Shown here: positions 51,834 through 62,866 of the stretch, in pieces | How positions within the stretch are numbered: position 1 is the stretch's first letter | Layout of the letters: every line of letters begins with the position of its first letter | DNA from: Epichloe hybrida | Lineage: Eukaryota > Ascomycota > Sordariomycetes > Hypocreales > Clavicipitaceae | NCBI GenBank assembly: GCA_019022495.1 | Contig: JAFEKR010000018.1 | Location: 372,001-436,000, forward strand | DNA: 64,000 bases | Direction of reading: 5' to 3' | Made by a program: the position numbers and the translations under genes | The notes under the pieces: model-generated | What the model was told of the DNA's origin: nothing | What the model saw: the letters and a program-made list of their open reading frames with translations, nothing else | Database searches by the model: none

Positions 51834-54065
51834 ATGCCACAGAAACGGCGCGCTGGGGACACACCGGCATCCTCAAATGATCAGGGCGACGACGGGAAAG
51901 CCAAGAAGCGTCGCGTCTCGCTTGCTTGCGATGCCTGCAGAGCCGCTCGGGAAAAGTGCGATGGGGCGAGACCTCAATGCGGGACTTGCGTAGCTCTGGA
52001 TCGCGCTTGTCAATACACGCCCGCCACCAAGAAGAGGGGTGTACAAACCGGCTACCTGCGAACAATCGAGCTGTCCCTGGCCTGGCTATTCGACCAGATG
52101 CCCGAATCTGAACGAGCTCTCCACCAGCTGCTGGTCCAGACAGCCTCGGGTCGCAAGACTCGCGCATTGCTGGGCAAGGGCAGTGCCGGCCATCACTTGC
52201 AGAAAGTTTGGAACGAGACCCGGGTTCGCAAAGCAATCGACAGCATCCTATCCGACTCGCACAATGTACCCTCGGACAACTCTGATGATGAATCAAATGC
52301 TGGCCGTAATCGACCCGCAGTTGTCCCCCACGATGGAGGACGAGGTGTCGCTTCCACCTCGAGACTCACCGCCAGTCGGACAACCAGGACGATGACGATG
52401 ACAATGCATGAGCCGACGAGCACACCAGTCTCAGATACAGTTGTAGGTGCCGTTTTGAAGCTGCCATCTCATTGGAAGCGCTTGTTGAATGTTTACACAT
52501 CCTATACCCACTGCTGGTTGCCCATCGTGCGACCAGACGCCCTGCGCTCGCTCGCCGCATCGTACGGAGCCAACGGCGTACACGTGAATCTCGATGGGGA
52601 CCGCTCGGCATTTTCGCATCATTCCGAGCTATGGGCTGCACTAGCAATAGCGTCCTTCCAGGATGTCTCACATGCAGAGCACAGGCACTCGGCGGAGCTC
52701 AGCCCATCACATATCTTTCGCGTTGCCCGCAATCTCATACCCGGAGACGACGAAACATACGACATTCACAACATCAGTGCCATCATCTTACACTCGGCTG
52801 TCTTCATTGGAAGAGGGAATTTCTTCTCGGCGTCGTTGCTCCTCGGCAAAGCCGCGCGGCTCCTCAAACGACTCCAACACATTGCCTCGTCAATGCCACT
52901 CGATCCATACAACTCAGACAAGATACAACTCGACACAGCGGGCATTGCATGTTCTTTACTCGACACTTTGACTTCTCTGTCTCTCAATCAGCACGCCGTG
53001 ACAGAGGTCTGCGATACAGCAAGCACCCTTTCTCCGTCAACCGCCGAATTCTCCGGTTTCGACCAGGCGTGGCAGTCGGTGCCGAACGCAGATTTGCCAG
53101 AACATTCGCAGCCAACTGCACATGCGACAATGGAGCCGATACGAACTCTGATCCAGTTGCACGCCTTCACGACTGTTCTAGGCAGTATCCTGCATCCAAG
53201 ACTGCACACCGACGGGCAAGCAAGACCAGTCGGCCCCGAAGACCTGGTGCAGAAGCTCGACCCCCGCTTCCGCTACTGCAACTCGTTGATCTTCAGCAGC
53301 TCGACCCCGATGATTCCCTCGGCATTCCTCGTCAAGTTGTTTTTCTTGACAGCAACGATTGAACTGGCCTCGTGTCTCCGATCATCGCTTCTCTCCGGCT
53401 TCCTAGAGATGGTGGAATCGTGCTTTGCGAATTTCGGTGCAAGTCGAACGCCACCCGTGGTCTCCCTGCTTCTTCAGGTTGTGCAAAGGCGCGCAAGAGT
53501 GGATGAAATGAGCGAAGCCGAGCAGAGCAGCTGGCATTCGGCAGTAGGTAAGCTGCAAAACATATGGCAGGATAGTGCGGCAAACAGCTTTACTCCTGCT
53601 GCGGCGCCGGCGGTGCGCGCGGACGAGCTATTACCCCAACGGCAAAATCTGATACCACAGAAAACGTTTACCCCGATGCAAACAGTGGTAGGCCAGAAAT
53701 TTGATACCCATGCTCGACCCGGCGGCCCCCCCCAGGGTGGTGGCTTCGGGCTGAATGATTTGGCCGGGGATAAACACGAAGCCCGACCTCGCTTCGAATA
53801 TCAACCAGCAGTTCCGAATCCTGGCTACGCAGTCCACGAGGCCTCCTTGGCCGCACACCCTGGCGACGGCAGAGAAGATGCCCAGCCCGCTTTCCCCGGT
53901 GGTTACCGGATAAACCAAAGCTTTGACTATGACGCCCTGTTTGAGGATCTTGGCTCCATCGGTTACACAGACACGGTGGAAATGGATACGCGGTTCATGA
54001 CGAATCTGGGATTCGCACCGGGTTGTGACCTCGCTGAGATCTTTCAGGGGGATCTGGGAGTCTGA
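51834..54065 (+). CDS. qutA: Quinate pathway activator, Zn2Cys6 transcription factor (QutA / Qa-1F)
   Basis: Single exon, 743 residues. The zinc cluster CDACRAAREKCDGARPQCGT continues to CVALDRAC (Cys spacing 2-6-6-2-6, about residues 31-58), with basic KAKKRRV before it. It is followed by TPATKKRGVQTGYLRTIELS and LAWLFDQ, the linker and dimer region typical of QutA/Qa-1F. The middle holds the fungal-specific regulatory domain. The last 40 residues are acidic and aromatic (FDYDALFEDLGSIGYTDTVE), a likely activation region. QutA binds 16-bp palindromic sites upstream of the quinate genes and is inhibited by QutR. Confidence 0.92.
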   Translation: MPQKRRAGDTPASSNDQGDDGKAKKRRVSLACDACRAAREKCDGARPQCGTCVALDRACQYTPATKKRGVQTGYLRTIELSLAWLFDQMPESERALHQLLVQTASGRKTRALLGKGSAGHHLQKVWNETRVRKAIDSILSDSHNVPSDNSDDESNAGRNRPAVVPHDGGRGVASTSRLTASRTTRTMTMTMHEPTSTPVSDTVVGAVLKLPSHWKRLLNVYTSYTHCWLPIVRPDALRSLAASYGANGVHVNLDGDRSAFSHHSELWAALAIASFQDVSHAEHRHSAELSPSHIFRVARNLIPGDDETYDIHNISAIILHSAVFIGRGNFFSASLLLGKAARLLKRLQHIASSMPLDPYNSDKIQLDTAGIACSLLDTLTSLSLNQHAVTEVCDTASTLSPSTAEFSGFDQAWQSVPNADLPEHSQPTAHATMEPIRTLIQLHAFTTVLGSILHPRLHTDGQARPVGPEDLVQKLDPRFRYCNSLIFSSSTPMIPSAFLVKLFFLTATIELASCLRSSLLSGFLEMVESCFANFGASRTPPVVSLLLQVVQRRARVDEMSEAEQSSWHSAVGKLQNIWQDSAANSFTPAAAPAVRADELLPQRQNLIPQKTFTPMQTVVGQKFDTHARPGGPPQGGGFGLNDLAGDKHEARPRFEYQPAVPNPGYAVHEASLAAHPGDGREDAQPAFPGGYRINQSFDYDALFEDLGSIGYTDTVEMDTRFMTNLGFAPGCDLAEIFQGDLGV

Positions 54066-54975
54066 TACCGCTGTACAGCATGTGCTAAACTACGCGGACA
54101 CTTTAAGAGCGCCAATGTCAAACTCTTGAAGAATACATTCGACCTACCCTTTGTAATCGATCCACGGATGTCCGCGCAAGTCGTCTCGGACTTTCGGCTC
54201 GCAGTGCAAAAGAGTTGGATTTTTTTTTTTTTTTTTTTTTTTTTCATTCTTCTTTATTGTTAGCAATTTGCGGTTACCTACGGAGCATGTGTGCATGGAA
54301 AGGCTGGGAGGGAAAGGATAGGCAAATATATTCCAGAGGGGGCAAATGGTGGAACTGCCAGACCCAAGTCACCAACCAACTGATTGTGTCGATGATGTCG
54401 GGTTAAGCACGTTTAGTTTTGGCGACATGGGCTTGCTGATGAATGAGTTTCCGAGTTGCTTATGGACAGGGTCCTAGAGTTGTTTGTTAGGCAATCAAAA
54501 CGTACTTGCAGCTTCCCGTTGAAGGCATTCGAAAAGGTTGCCTGCCACCCCCCCCCTTCCCCCGGGTGCGAGTGCTGCAGGATATCAGGATATTTCCTCA
54601 TCCTTATCCCGAGCAGTGGCGCCCGAGCGAACGCCATGTTTTTTTCATTTTCCGTACCTCCCCGCACCCACTCCGGATTTTTGTGGCGTCGACGTCTCCA
54701 CTTGGCGACGGTTTTTTTTTTTTTGTCAAAGACCCGGGCCACGTGGATGGATGTATTGCCTGTCCTTGTCGACGACTGACGGACGACCACTTGTTAGCGA
54801 GCAGAGCAGTACGGAGTGAAGCACGACATATCGAAACCGATACCGCCGGATTTTTTTTTTAACTCCTAAAAGTCGCTTCCCGAGTCATAAGCCAGGTTGG
54901 CCTCAACTTTCAGCAAAAAAAAAAACTCGGCGAACGAAAACCCACCACACCAACATCGGAACCAAACACATCACG
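54066..54975. other. Intergenic region between activator and permease genes
   Basis: About 900 bp holding a 24-base T run (54220-54243), further T/A runs near 54712-54724 and 54850-54860, and the permease promoter. GGATATCAGGATATTTCC and CTTATCC strings occur near 54580-54610 but do not fit the QutA site spacing. Confidence 0.4.
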
Positions 54976-56795
54976 ATGAGCATCCTCTCGTTGAAAGAGG
55001 ACAGGCCGACGCCCAAGGCCGTCTACAACTGGCGCGTGTACGCCTGCGCGGCGCTCGCCTCGTTCGCATCGTGCATGCTCGGCTACGACTCGGCCTTTAT
55101 CGGCACGACGCTCGCGCTGCCTTCGTTCGTCAACGAGTTCGGCTTCGCGTCCCCCTCCCCGGCGTCGCTCGCGCTGCTCAAGCAGAACATCGTGTCCGTG
55201 TACCAGGCCGGTGCCTTCTTCGGCAGCCTGGCCGCCTACGCGACGAGCCACTTCCTGGGCCGGCGCAAGTCCCTCGTCCTGTTCACGCTCGTCTTCGTCG
55301 CCGGCGCGGGCACGATGCTCGGCGCGAGCGGCGACCGCGGCACCGGCCTCATCGTAGGGGGGAGGGTCCTCGCCGGCTTCGGCGTGGGCGGCTGCTCCAA
55401 CATGACGCCCGTGTACATCTCGGAGCTGGCGCCGCCCGCCGTCCGCGGCCGCCTGGTCGGCATCTACGAGCTCGGGTGGCAGGTCGGCGGCCTCGTCGGA
55501 TTCTGGATCAACTACGGCGTCAGCATGACCGTGGCGCCCGGCCGCGCCCAGTGGATCATCCCCTTTGCCGTCCAGCTCATCCCCGCCGGCATGCTGCTCG
55601 TCGGCGCCCTGTTCATTCCCGAGTCGCCGCGCTGGCTGTTCTCCAGGGGCCGGCGGCGCGAGGCCGTCGAGAACCTGTGCTGGATCCGTCAGCTCGACGC
55701 CTCCGACACGTACGTCGTCGAGGAGGTTTCGCACATCGACGACGACTTGGCCCGGTACCGACGCGAGGTCGGACCCGGCTTCTGGAAGCCCTTCCTGGCT
55801 CTCAAGGAGAGGCGGATCCGATGGAGATTCTTCCTCGGCGCCATGCTGTTTGTCTTTCAAAACGGTCAGTTCTTCCCTTCCCCCACCCGGAACTTGTTCA
55901 AAACTTGAAAAAGCAAAGCAAGCAAAGCGCAAAGCGCGCGCGCAAAAAAAAAAAAAAAAAAAAAAGCTGCCATGGCTAACCTTGGGCTCCAACTTCCCCC
56001 CCCTTTCTCTCCTCGGCAAAAGGCTCCGGCATCAACGCCATCAACTACTACAGCCCCACCGTCTTCCGCAGCATCGGCATCACGGGAACAAACACGAGCT
56101 TCCTCACCACCGGCATCTTCGGCGTCGTCAAGACCGTCCTCACCGTCGTGTGGATCCTCGTCCTCATCGACCACGTCGGCCGCCGCAACCTCCTCATGGT
56201 CGGGGCCGCCGGCGGCTCCCTCTGCATGTGGTTCATCGGGGCGTACATCCGGGCGGCCGGCGGCGGCAGCGGCGGCAACGGCGAGGGCCCGACCTCGGGA
56301 GGCGTCGCCGCCGTCGTCTTCTTCTACCTCTGGACGGCCTTCTACACGCCCTCGTGGAACGGCACCCCCTGGGTCGTCAACTCGGAAATGTTTGACCACA
56401 GGACGCGCTCGCTCGGGCAGGCCAGCGCCGCCGCCAACAACTGGTTCTGGAACTTCGTCATCGCCCGCTTCACCGAGCAAATGTTTGACGCGTGGGGCCA
56501 CGCCGTCTACTTCTTCTTCGCGTCGCTCATGATCCTCTCCGCCTTGTTCGTCTTCTTCTTCGTGCCCGAGACCAAGGCCGTGCCGCTCGAGGCCATGGAC
56601 CGCCTGTTCGCCATCAAGCCCTCGTGGCGCGCCAACAAGATGCTCATGGACGAGCTGGCCGCCGAGGACCATGCCTTCCGCCAGAACGCAAATAATGGGG
56701 TGCGGCTGGACGTCGAAAAGGTCGAGGCTGAGCAGATTGAGTCTTCGGTGAAGAAGGGAAACATCCTTTGCTCCAACCATGGTAGAGGTAGTTAG
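54976..56795 (+). CDS. qutD: Quinate permease (MFS sugar porter family)
   Basis: Two exons: 54976-55864 and 56023-56795, 553 residues, close to known quinate permeases. Twelve hydrophobic segments are expected. Family motifs include GYDSAFIGTTLALPSF in helix 1, GRRKSLVLF, GRVLAGFGVGG, PVYISELAPPAVRGRLVGIY, PESPRWLFSRGRR, the GSGINAINYYSP join across the intron, DHVGRRNLLM and PETKAVPLEAMD. It carries quinate (and perhaps shikimate) into the cell. The 158-bp intron contains a 21-base A run. The very GC-rich coding sequence explains long open frames on the other strand. Confidence 0.92.
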
Positions 56796-56916
56796 GTAGT
56801 AAAATTCTGCTCTTGGGCCTGAAAATTATTCATACACAACCGCTAGCCGCTCCCCTATTCCCCTTTAATCTGAAACTAGTAAGCGCCATCCATTCCCCAC
56901 CCCCCTTCCCCTTATA

Positions 56917-57888
56917 TCACAGCCTCGACTGCGATCTCTGCGCCACCTTGTCCCCAATCGCCTCCTGCACCTTTCCCACCGGCAGCTCGTCCAGCCCCCG
57001 GCCCGTCCAGTACTTGTCCTGCTCCAAACCCTGCCATATCAGCGCTTCCGTCCCCAAGATGACCTGCCAGCCCTTGTCTTGGGCAATGGCGCCCAGTCTC
57101 GTAAACGGCGTCGGGTTGTAGCACATGTCCAGCATGGCCCCCTTGTGCCCCCTTTGCCCCTTGTCCAGAAGCACCTCGGTCACCCGTCGCGCCCGCTTCT
57201 CCTCCTCGGTCTGGGGATCAATGTCCGGGATGCAGGCGACGACGGCGCCGGGTCCCTCGGCCGCCTGGGCCTCCTCGACGGTCGCCACGTGGCGGAGGGC
57301 GCGGCCGAACCCCCTCGAGGCGCAGTGGGCCATGACGGCCTCGACCTCGGTCCTGTCGCGGTTGACGAGATAGATGTCGGTGACGTGGATCCATTCCCGC
57401 AGTGCGTAGATGGCGCTCCTGGCGGCGCCGCCTCCGCCGATGACGAGAGCAGGGCGGTTATGCAACGCAGCCGACGGGTCGGAGACGTTGTGCTGGAAAG
57501 AGTCCCGGATGCCGACGACGTCGGTGTTGGTGCCGCAGAGGATGCGCTTGCCATGGCGTTCCCTGAGGAAGAGGGTGTTGCAGGCGCCGACATCGCGGCA
57601 CTCGGGCGTCATCTCGTCGAGGTGAGACAGGACGGCCACCTTGTTGGGCATCGTGACGGATGCGCCGTAGAAGGAGGGATGCCGGGCGAGTTGCAGGAAC
57701 TGCTGCATATCGGCCGAGTCGAGGAGTATCTGACCCCATTTCATGCCCAGGTGGTCATATACCAACTGGTGCAGGTACGGCGACAGCGAATGTGCAATCT
57801 TTTGGCCAAAGAGGAAGCCGTGGCGGTCCAGTCGCGCTGTTTGGTCCTCTATTGACGACATTTCAAAGAGCTGTGATTGTGTTTTCAT
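56917..57888 (-). CDS. qutB: Quinate/shikimate dehydrogenase (QutB / Qa-3)
   Basis: Single exon, 323 residues; MSSIEDQ at 57861 is an alternative start. Shikimate dehydrogenase fold: substrate serines in [16 protein letters not shown], catalytic lysine in [21 protein letters not shown] with the substrate Asp, nucleotide loop [15 protein letters not shown], then [11 protein letters not shown]. It oxidises quinate to 3-dehydroquinate (and shikimate to 3-dehydroshikimate), the first step of quinate use. It converges on the permease gene and is divergent from the presumed dehydratase relic, with a candidate QutA site in between. Confidence 0.92.
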   Translation of the reverse strand: MKTQSQLFEMSSIEDQTARLDRHGFLFGQKIAHSLSPYLHQLVYDHLGMKWGQILLDSADMQQFLQLARHPSFYGASVTMPNKVAVLSHLDEMTPECRDVGACNTLFLRERHGKRILCGTNTDVVGIRDSFQHNVSDPSAALHNRPALVIGGGGAARSAIYALREWIHVTDIYLVNRDRTEVEAVMAHCASRGFGRALRHVATVEEAQAAEGPGAVVACIPDIDPQTEEEKRARRVTEVLLDKGQRGHKGAMLDMCYNPTPFTRLGAIAQDKGWQVILGTEALIWQGLEQDKYWTGRGLDELPVGKVQEAIGDKVAQRSQSRL

Positions 57889-58271
57889 TGCGTGTTTGGT
57901 TGGGGGGCTGTAGGGGCAGAGGACAGAATCATGAAAAAAAAAAATGAAAATGAAGAAGAAAAAAACATGTATTAACAGAAAAGTAGCCCGGGATGTGAAG
58001 CCAGCGCCAAGGAGGAAGACGAGGTATTCAAGTCCGGATTATACGATGTGTCATGTTCTGACTCCTGACCCCTGACTCCTGAACTCTGATGCCGCAAGAT
58101 AGCAAGGGTATTGATCAATGATCAACCTGGCAAAAGGTGGATGCATTCCGCGCCCGCGCCCCAGATTCCTGACACAAAAAGAGCGATCCCCGTCTCCTCG
58201 CCGCTCGGAAGCCTCGCGCTAGACGCGGCCCCACATCGGGATCTTTGCTTTGGACGTCGAATTCGAACCCT

Positions 58272-58287
58272 GGATAAAGTCTTAGCC
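58272..58287. promoter_or_regulatory. Candidate QutA/Qa-1F binding site
   Basis: GGATAAAGTCTTAGCC agrees with 13 of 16 positions of the known palindromic consensus GGRTAARYRYTTATCC. Both half sites are recognisable (GGATAA and TTAGCC). It lies 384 bp upstream of the quinate dehydrogenase start and 190 bp upstream of the dehydratase-like relic, where a shared site is expected. Confidence 0.4.
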
Positions 58288-58477
58288 ATGTGTGTGGAAC
58301 ATTCTTTCCCGATGCAAGGTCATCTGACGTGTGGCTCACGCATGGGGGGGGGGGCGTGTGCGTCTCGATATGGGTTTATTATCGTGGGAATTTGTCCCGT
58401 CGGGCGGGACAAGGTTTCCTCACCCGGATCCCACCTCCCTGAACATCTCCCATCCATCTCAAACCAAAGCAGACACA

Positions 58478-58607
58478 ATGGTTTGCAAGCCTATGCACCA
58501 TCTCCCTCGGCCGTGCCGCACCCGGCCACTCCCTCGGACACAAGCTCGACGTCTCGCGCATCTTCAGCGAGGCTGATGGCCGACTTGGGGCTGGCGACGG
58601 AGAGTGA
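58478..58607 (+). pseudogene. Probable 5' relic of 3-dehydroshikimate dehydratase gene (qutC / qa-4)
   Basis: After an ATG at 58478 and one frame break, the sequence reads CTISLGRAAPGHSLGHKLD, closely resembling the N-terminus of fungal 3-dehydroshikimate dehydratase (pattern: SMSLGR...GHS...KLD). The expected continuation (a Gly-Glu-Leu-Phe metal-site block) is absent, and the frame ends at TGA 58605. No dehydratase-like sequence follows up to the MSH4 gene. The intact enzyme opens the route to protocatechuate. Position beside quinate dehydrogenase supports the reading, but the match is short. Confidence 0.4.
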
Positions 58608-59122
58608 GTCGCTTGGAGAGAGTGCAGCCGATACTGTATGTGCAGTTCTCTTCGAGACCACCACACCCAGTCGCCGACATTGTACCAAAGGCATGTAGCG
58701 GCTGGAATCGCCAATTTTGGAAGAAGCCGGCGGCCTCATGACCATGGCAAACCCGTCAGCAGACCCCGCCACCGCGCCAAGACCCAAGGCAAAGTTGGAC
58801 GTCCGACTATATCTCGCTGTACGGCAATTATCTGCCACCTAGGACATGAGGGAATTTGAACCTCCGCTGACTTGTCCATAGATCAGCAGGCGACTCTCGC
58901 GCGGGGGGTTGGGGGGGGGCGTCGAGGCACAGCATTGTGTAGTTCGAGAGGTATGGCAACGAGTGGACGCATTTCAATACGAGCGACCCTTTGAGTAAAA
59001 TCAGGCCCCATCGTGCAGTTACATACATGCCACCGTTCTTTTTGGATTGTCAAGTAGCAAAGCAAAGCAAGTACGTTGGATTTGCCCAAGCCATCTCTTG
59101 TATCTGTCCTCCCACGCGCTTT
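58608..59122. other. Non-coding stretch between the quinate cluster and MSH4
   Basis: About 500 bp; no gene supported. A G run lies at 58903-58919. Confidence 0.35.
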
Positions 59123-61994
59123 TCAAGTGGATGCTGACACGCTCAACTCATTCATTCGCAGGATAAACTCCTCCTGTAGGCGCTTCAAATAGCCTGGCAG
59201 GATTTCGTCGTCGCCGTGCTCTGCCGCTTGTTTAAGAGTTTCGTAAAGATTGAGAACCAATTTGCGACGAGCCAAGACATTCCGAGCCTCTGGATTCTGC
59301 TGATTCTGCTGTCTACGCCGCCTGATCTCGCTCGCCACCTCTTCTGCACGTCGAGTGAAGTCTTCCGGAAACCCAAGAGATCTTGCTAAATCGATTCCAT
59401 AGTGCTCGGTGGTGTCAACGGTGCCCTGAGTGGCCTTGTACAGCATTGCCAGCCGCGGCATGCCATCATCCGACATTGTTTTTTTGGATGCCAGGTGAAG
59501 ACACACCACACCCGGACGTTTCTCAAGTACATGAACAAGGTCGACAAAGTGCGTGGCAAACCATACAAACGCTTTTGATTGAATCAAGGCCTCCGACATG
59601 GCAATGGCAATGGCCAGACCGTCCCGTGTGCTAGTTCCTCTCCCTAGCTCGTCTATGATCACCAGGCTTTTGTCGTCCACATTTCTCAGAATAAAGGCCA
59701 TTTCTCTCATCTCTACAGAAAAGGTAGAAAGATTCGCTTCCAAATTATCAGAGAGAGAAACGCGAGCAAATATATTGTGAATGAGCGAAAAAGATGCATA
59801 GGCTGCGGGCACAAAACATCCGACCTGTGCCATGATCTGTAACAACGCGGCGGCCTTGATGTATGTACTCTTTCCTCCCATATTGCATCCTGTCACAATC
59901 TGGAAGCCGTTCTGTTCGGTGGCATAATAGTCATTCGGTACAAAATCCTCATATAAGATCTAAACGGTTAGTTCTGCTGCAAACTGCGCGGGCTATAATG
60001 CATGAGCAAATACCTTGTCCAGCACAGGATGCCTGGCCGCCTTCATGGCAAACGCTCCCCTGAACTCTGGCCTAGTGTAGTCCCTCATAATTGTGAGGTG
60101 TGCAAAAGACGCCACCATGTCAAGAAGCGCCACGGACTCACACAGTCTAAATAGCTGAGGTGCTGACGCTCTGAGCATAATGATCAAGTCTTGAATGATA
60201 GCGTCACTGCGTGCGATTATTTCGTTGGAGATATCGGAAAGTCGGCCATTTAGTTTGATAAGCTGCATTGTCTGGCACTCGATGCCAGTCTGTTTTCTAA
60301 CAACGTTGATGAAAACGGCAGGTATCTCTCCAGCGTCGCGATCCATACTTTTAAGCCTGAGCCAATACTTTCGCCCATTGTCGAACTTCAAGGTTGTTTG
60401 TAACCCAATTTCTCCTGCGACATTTAAGTCAGATACACAACTTCTGCATAACTCTTTGGAGGGACGACGAACTCTCAACCTCTTGCACATGAAGGTGGAT
60501 CTCCTCCGTGAGCTCTTTGTAGGTTTGGCGTGCGACGTCGAGCAAGCCACTAATGCCAGCCTTGACTGCGAATATTCTTGCGTTGCGCATATCGAGTGGA
60601 GTTGACATAACGGTAACATCTGCTTCTATTATCGTTTGGATGCTCAGTAGAATTGGGTCGGATACGCTGGGATCGCAAATGTCACGGATTTTGAGCAACA
60701 ATGGGCTATTACATCCAGAAAGTGCCTGGTGGAGCTGTGGGATTGACTCGAGAAATGACTTGGTAACCAGGATGCGATTGATGTGTTCTTCGACTTGAGC
60801 TATCGTGGCCTTTTTGGTCAGTGTGATCATCTATATCTGATCAGCAAGGGGCTTGCGCACGGCTTGAACGGGCTGCTTCACCTTTGTGAGAACCCTTTCG
60901 ACGTCTGTAAAGTTTCCCAAAGCTAGGTACGATTAGTAATGCACTCAGTCAGAACTAATCTAACATGAATGACAAACCCGCTCGCACGCTGTGGAAAATC
61001 TCTTCCTCTCCAGTGAGCTCTTCCACGGCATCATACCGAGGTCCGATGAAAGTTTCATACTTGGTTGGTGGTTGTAGGATGTTACTTCTTAGCATGCGGC
61101 TTCCCATGGGCGTCAATGTCTGATTGAGTATCCCGAACAGACAATCCTTGGATTTGGGATTTCTGATGTTTTGCACTATCTCCAGGGACTGTAGTACCGA
61201 AATGTCAATCATCATCGTGTCCTCCGATGGGCGATATCGGATGCGCAGCGAATGTGGAGCGAATGTCACTGTAAAGGTTTGTTCAATGTATTTCATGGCA
61301 TAATGAAAGTCAGTGTCAAGGTGGTTATGTGCCCTTTGGATACCCTTACCGCTGCAAAAGAGCTTACGCTGTAGTATTTTCCATCCACAGCCACTTTGAT
61401 TGGGTCTATATCACTTCCAAAAGCCAGGTTGTGTAAGTACTCCAATCCATCTGTTTCAGACCATGCCGACCTGTCCATTAATTCGATTCGAGCGTCGGGA
61501 ATCAATTCGTTAACAAGAGTGAACAGAACATTATCTCTGATAGGAGGGCAGGCGGTAGACATGAAGACCATTCGAGAAGGGTTCGCCATTTGAAGCTTAT
61601 GGATCGTCTTGACGTAAGACTGGTTGTCGCATATCTGGCTCAGAGTGGCTTCGCCGAGTGTAATATTCACGAGGGCAACTCCAACCAAAGGTAAGACGCC
61701 CCGAGCTTCTCCTATTGCACAAACTACGGTTTGATCATCATTTGTGCCCAAAATCGTAGACAAAGTCCCGGGTCGAGACTTGCGACCAGACGCTGAGGTC
61801 GAAGGCCGTGAGACAGAACCGCGGGCATTCGATGTGGATGTTCGTGGCCCTGTGCTGACAAACGATCGAACTGTCCGAGCAGTATTTCTCCCTTCCGTTG
61901 AGCCCCGTTGCTGGGGACGTCCATCATGAAGTTCGGCATGGTTTTTGAAGTGACTCGACGCCGTCTCTAAAGCAGACCTTGAAGAGCGTTTCAT
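59123..61994 (-). CDS. MSH4: Meiotic MutS homologue MSH4
   Basis: Six exons: 61994-61350, 61296-60978, 60922-60882, 60830-60473, 60414-60014 and 59959-59123, 866 residues in phase. The MutS core is clear: IIDISVLQSLEIV-like connector, CLFGILNQTLTPMGSRMLRS, ILQPPTKYETF, GISGLLDVARQTYKE, and the ATPase part with Walker A TGCNMGGKSTY and Walker B SLVIIDELGRGTSTRDG. It lacks the mismatch-recognition N-terminal domain, fitting MSH4, which with MSH5 stabilises crossover intermediates in meiosis. Walker A has G in place of the usual S (NMGGKS against NMSGKS). The first intron (61349-61297) has a good donor (GTAAGG) and branch site (CTGAC) but ends in CC, not AG, if the MKYIEQTF join expected from the family is made. 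Confidence 0.9.
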
Positions 61995-62051
61995 TGTCAG
62001 GGGTGCTCGAGTTGCTCAGTCCGGCCAATTCCTGGTTCGAAGAAGACGGAC

Positions 62052-62459
62052 TTATGAGTAAAGGGTGATTTGGGCTGGTGGATTGATTGGGAGTTCAAGT
62101 TTGACTACATGGAAATGTTTCACAAGAGCAGAATCTATCGTTCGAGGCGAGAAAATATGGATGCAGTCGAGCAAATGCCAGGCAGTCGTGGTAGAGGGCT
62201 CCTTCCGTTGTAGATGGATTATTCCAGATCCGCCAAGCCAATCATTGTTTTGTTTGAGACCAATGCTTAGACAGCCAAAGTGCCTAAAACCAAGTGGATC
62301 CCACTCTCGATTGAGTGCTGCGGCCGCTGAAGCTCCGGATAACTTGTGCTGGCTCAACCGTCTGACGTACTGTAGCTTTTGGCCCAGTGCATCCACGGTG
62401 CAGCGTAACTCAAGACCAGGGCCGGGCAGGTTGACGAGCTGAATAGAAAATGGTTTCTG
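62052..62459 (-). CDS. Uncertain minus-strand coding stretch upstream of MSH4
   Basis: After a possible acceptor (CGCACAG at 62459) the minus strand reads KPFSIQLVNLPGPGLELRC, LQYVRRLSQHKLSGASAAAA, REWDPLGFRHFGCLSIGL and ends PPAQITLYS-stop at 62052. The amino-acid mix looks like real protein but I do not recognise it. A second minus-strand open frame (62866-62531, with NDPADPSLHTLVWASI) may be an upstream exon. A plus-strand Gln-rich frame (62596-62964) competes with it. The region sits in what would otherwise be the MSH4/RSA4 divergent promoter. Confidence 0.3.
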   Translation of the reverse strand, partial: QKPFSIQLVNLPGPGLELRCTVDALGQKLQYVRRLSQHKLSGASAAAALNREWDPLGFRHFGCLSIGLKQNNDWLGGSGIIHLQRKEPSTTTAWHLLDCIHIFSPRTIDSALVKHFHVVKLELPINPPAQITLYS

Positions 62460-62866
62460 TGCGAATGGAAAGTCTTGGGTTCAGGTTCATCCTCAAATCC
62501 ACTCGTCTCTCTATCGATGGCCACCATGTTTCACATCCTGGCAGCTGCTGCAGTACCCGAAATGGACATATTCGATACGTCTGAAGACCTGATGCTTGCC
62601 CAAACAAGCGTATGGAGCGACGGGTCAGCCGGATCGTTTAAATGTCCTGGCCCAGCTGCAATTACGGGTGGCTGCCATGTATGCCGTCCAGAACGAGGAT
62701 ACATGTATGCAGCGACAGAAGCGGCAAACTGCCCAAGACTCCAATAGGAAAGCTCTTGCCGCACAGAAACAATGGTCAGCGAGGCAACGGAAGAACCGAA
62801 TCGACCAGAACCAGGACTCCCAGCAGCTCTCCGGTGCTGCAGCAGAGCAACACCAGGCACTGACAC

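Noticed and set aside
54910..56780. Several long ORFs on both strands within the quinate permease region
   Set aside because: Caused by very high GC content; only the frame with MFS motifs and the 55865-56022 intron is supported.
58255..58275. tRNA B-box-like string GGTTCGAATTC on the minus strand
   Set aside because: No pairing T stem, acceptor stem or A box; it overlaps the more convincing regulatory palindrome region.
58845..58880. tRNA T-arm-like motif (GGTTCAAATTCCC on the minus strand)
   Set aside because: The stem does not pair properly and no acceptor stem, A box or anticodon arm can be placed upstream.
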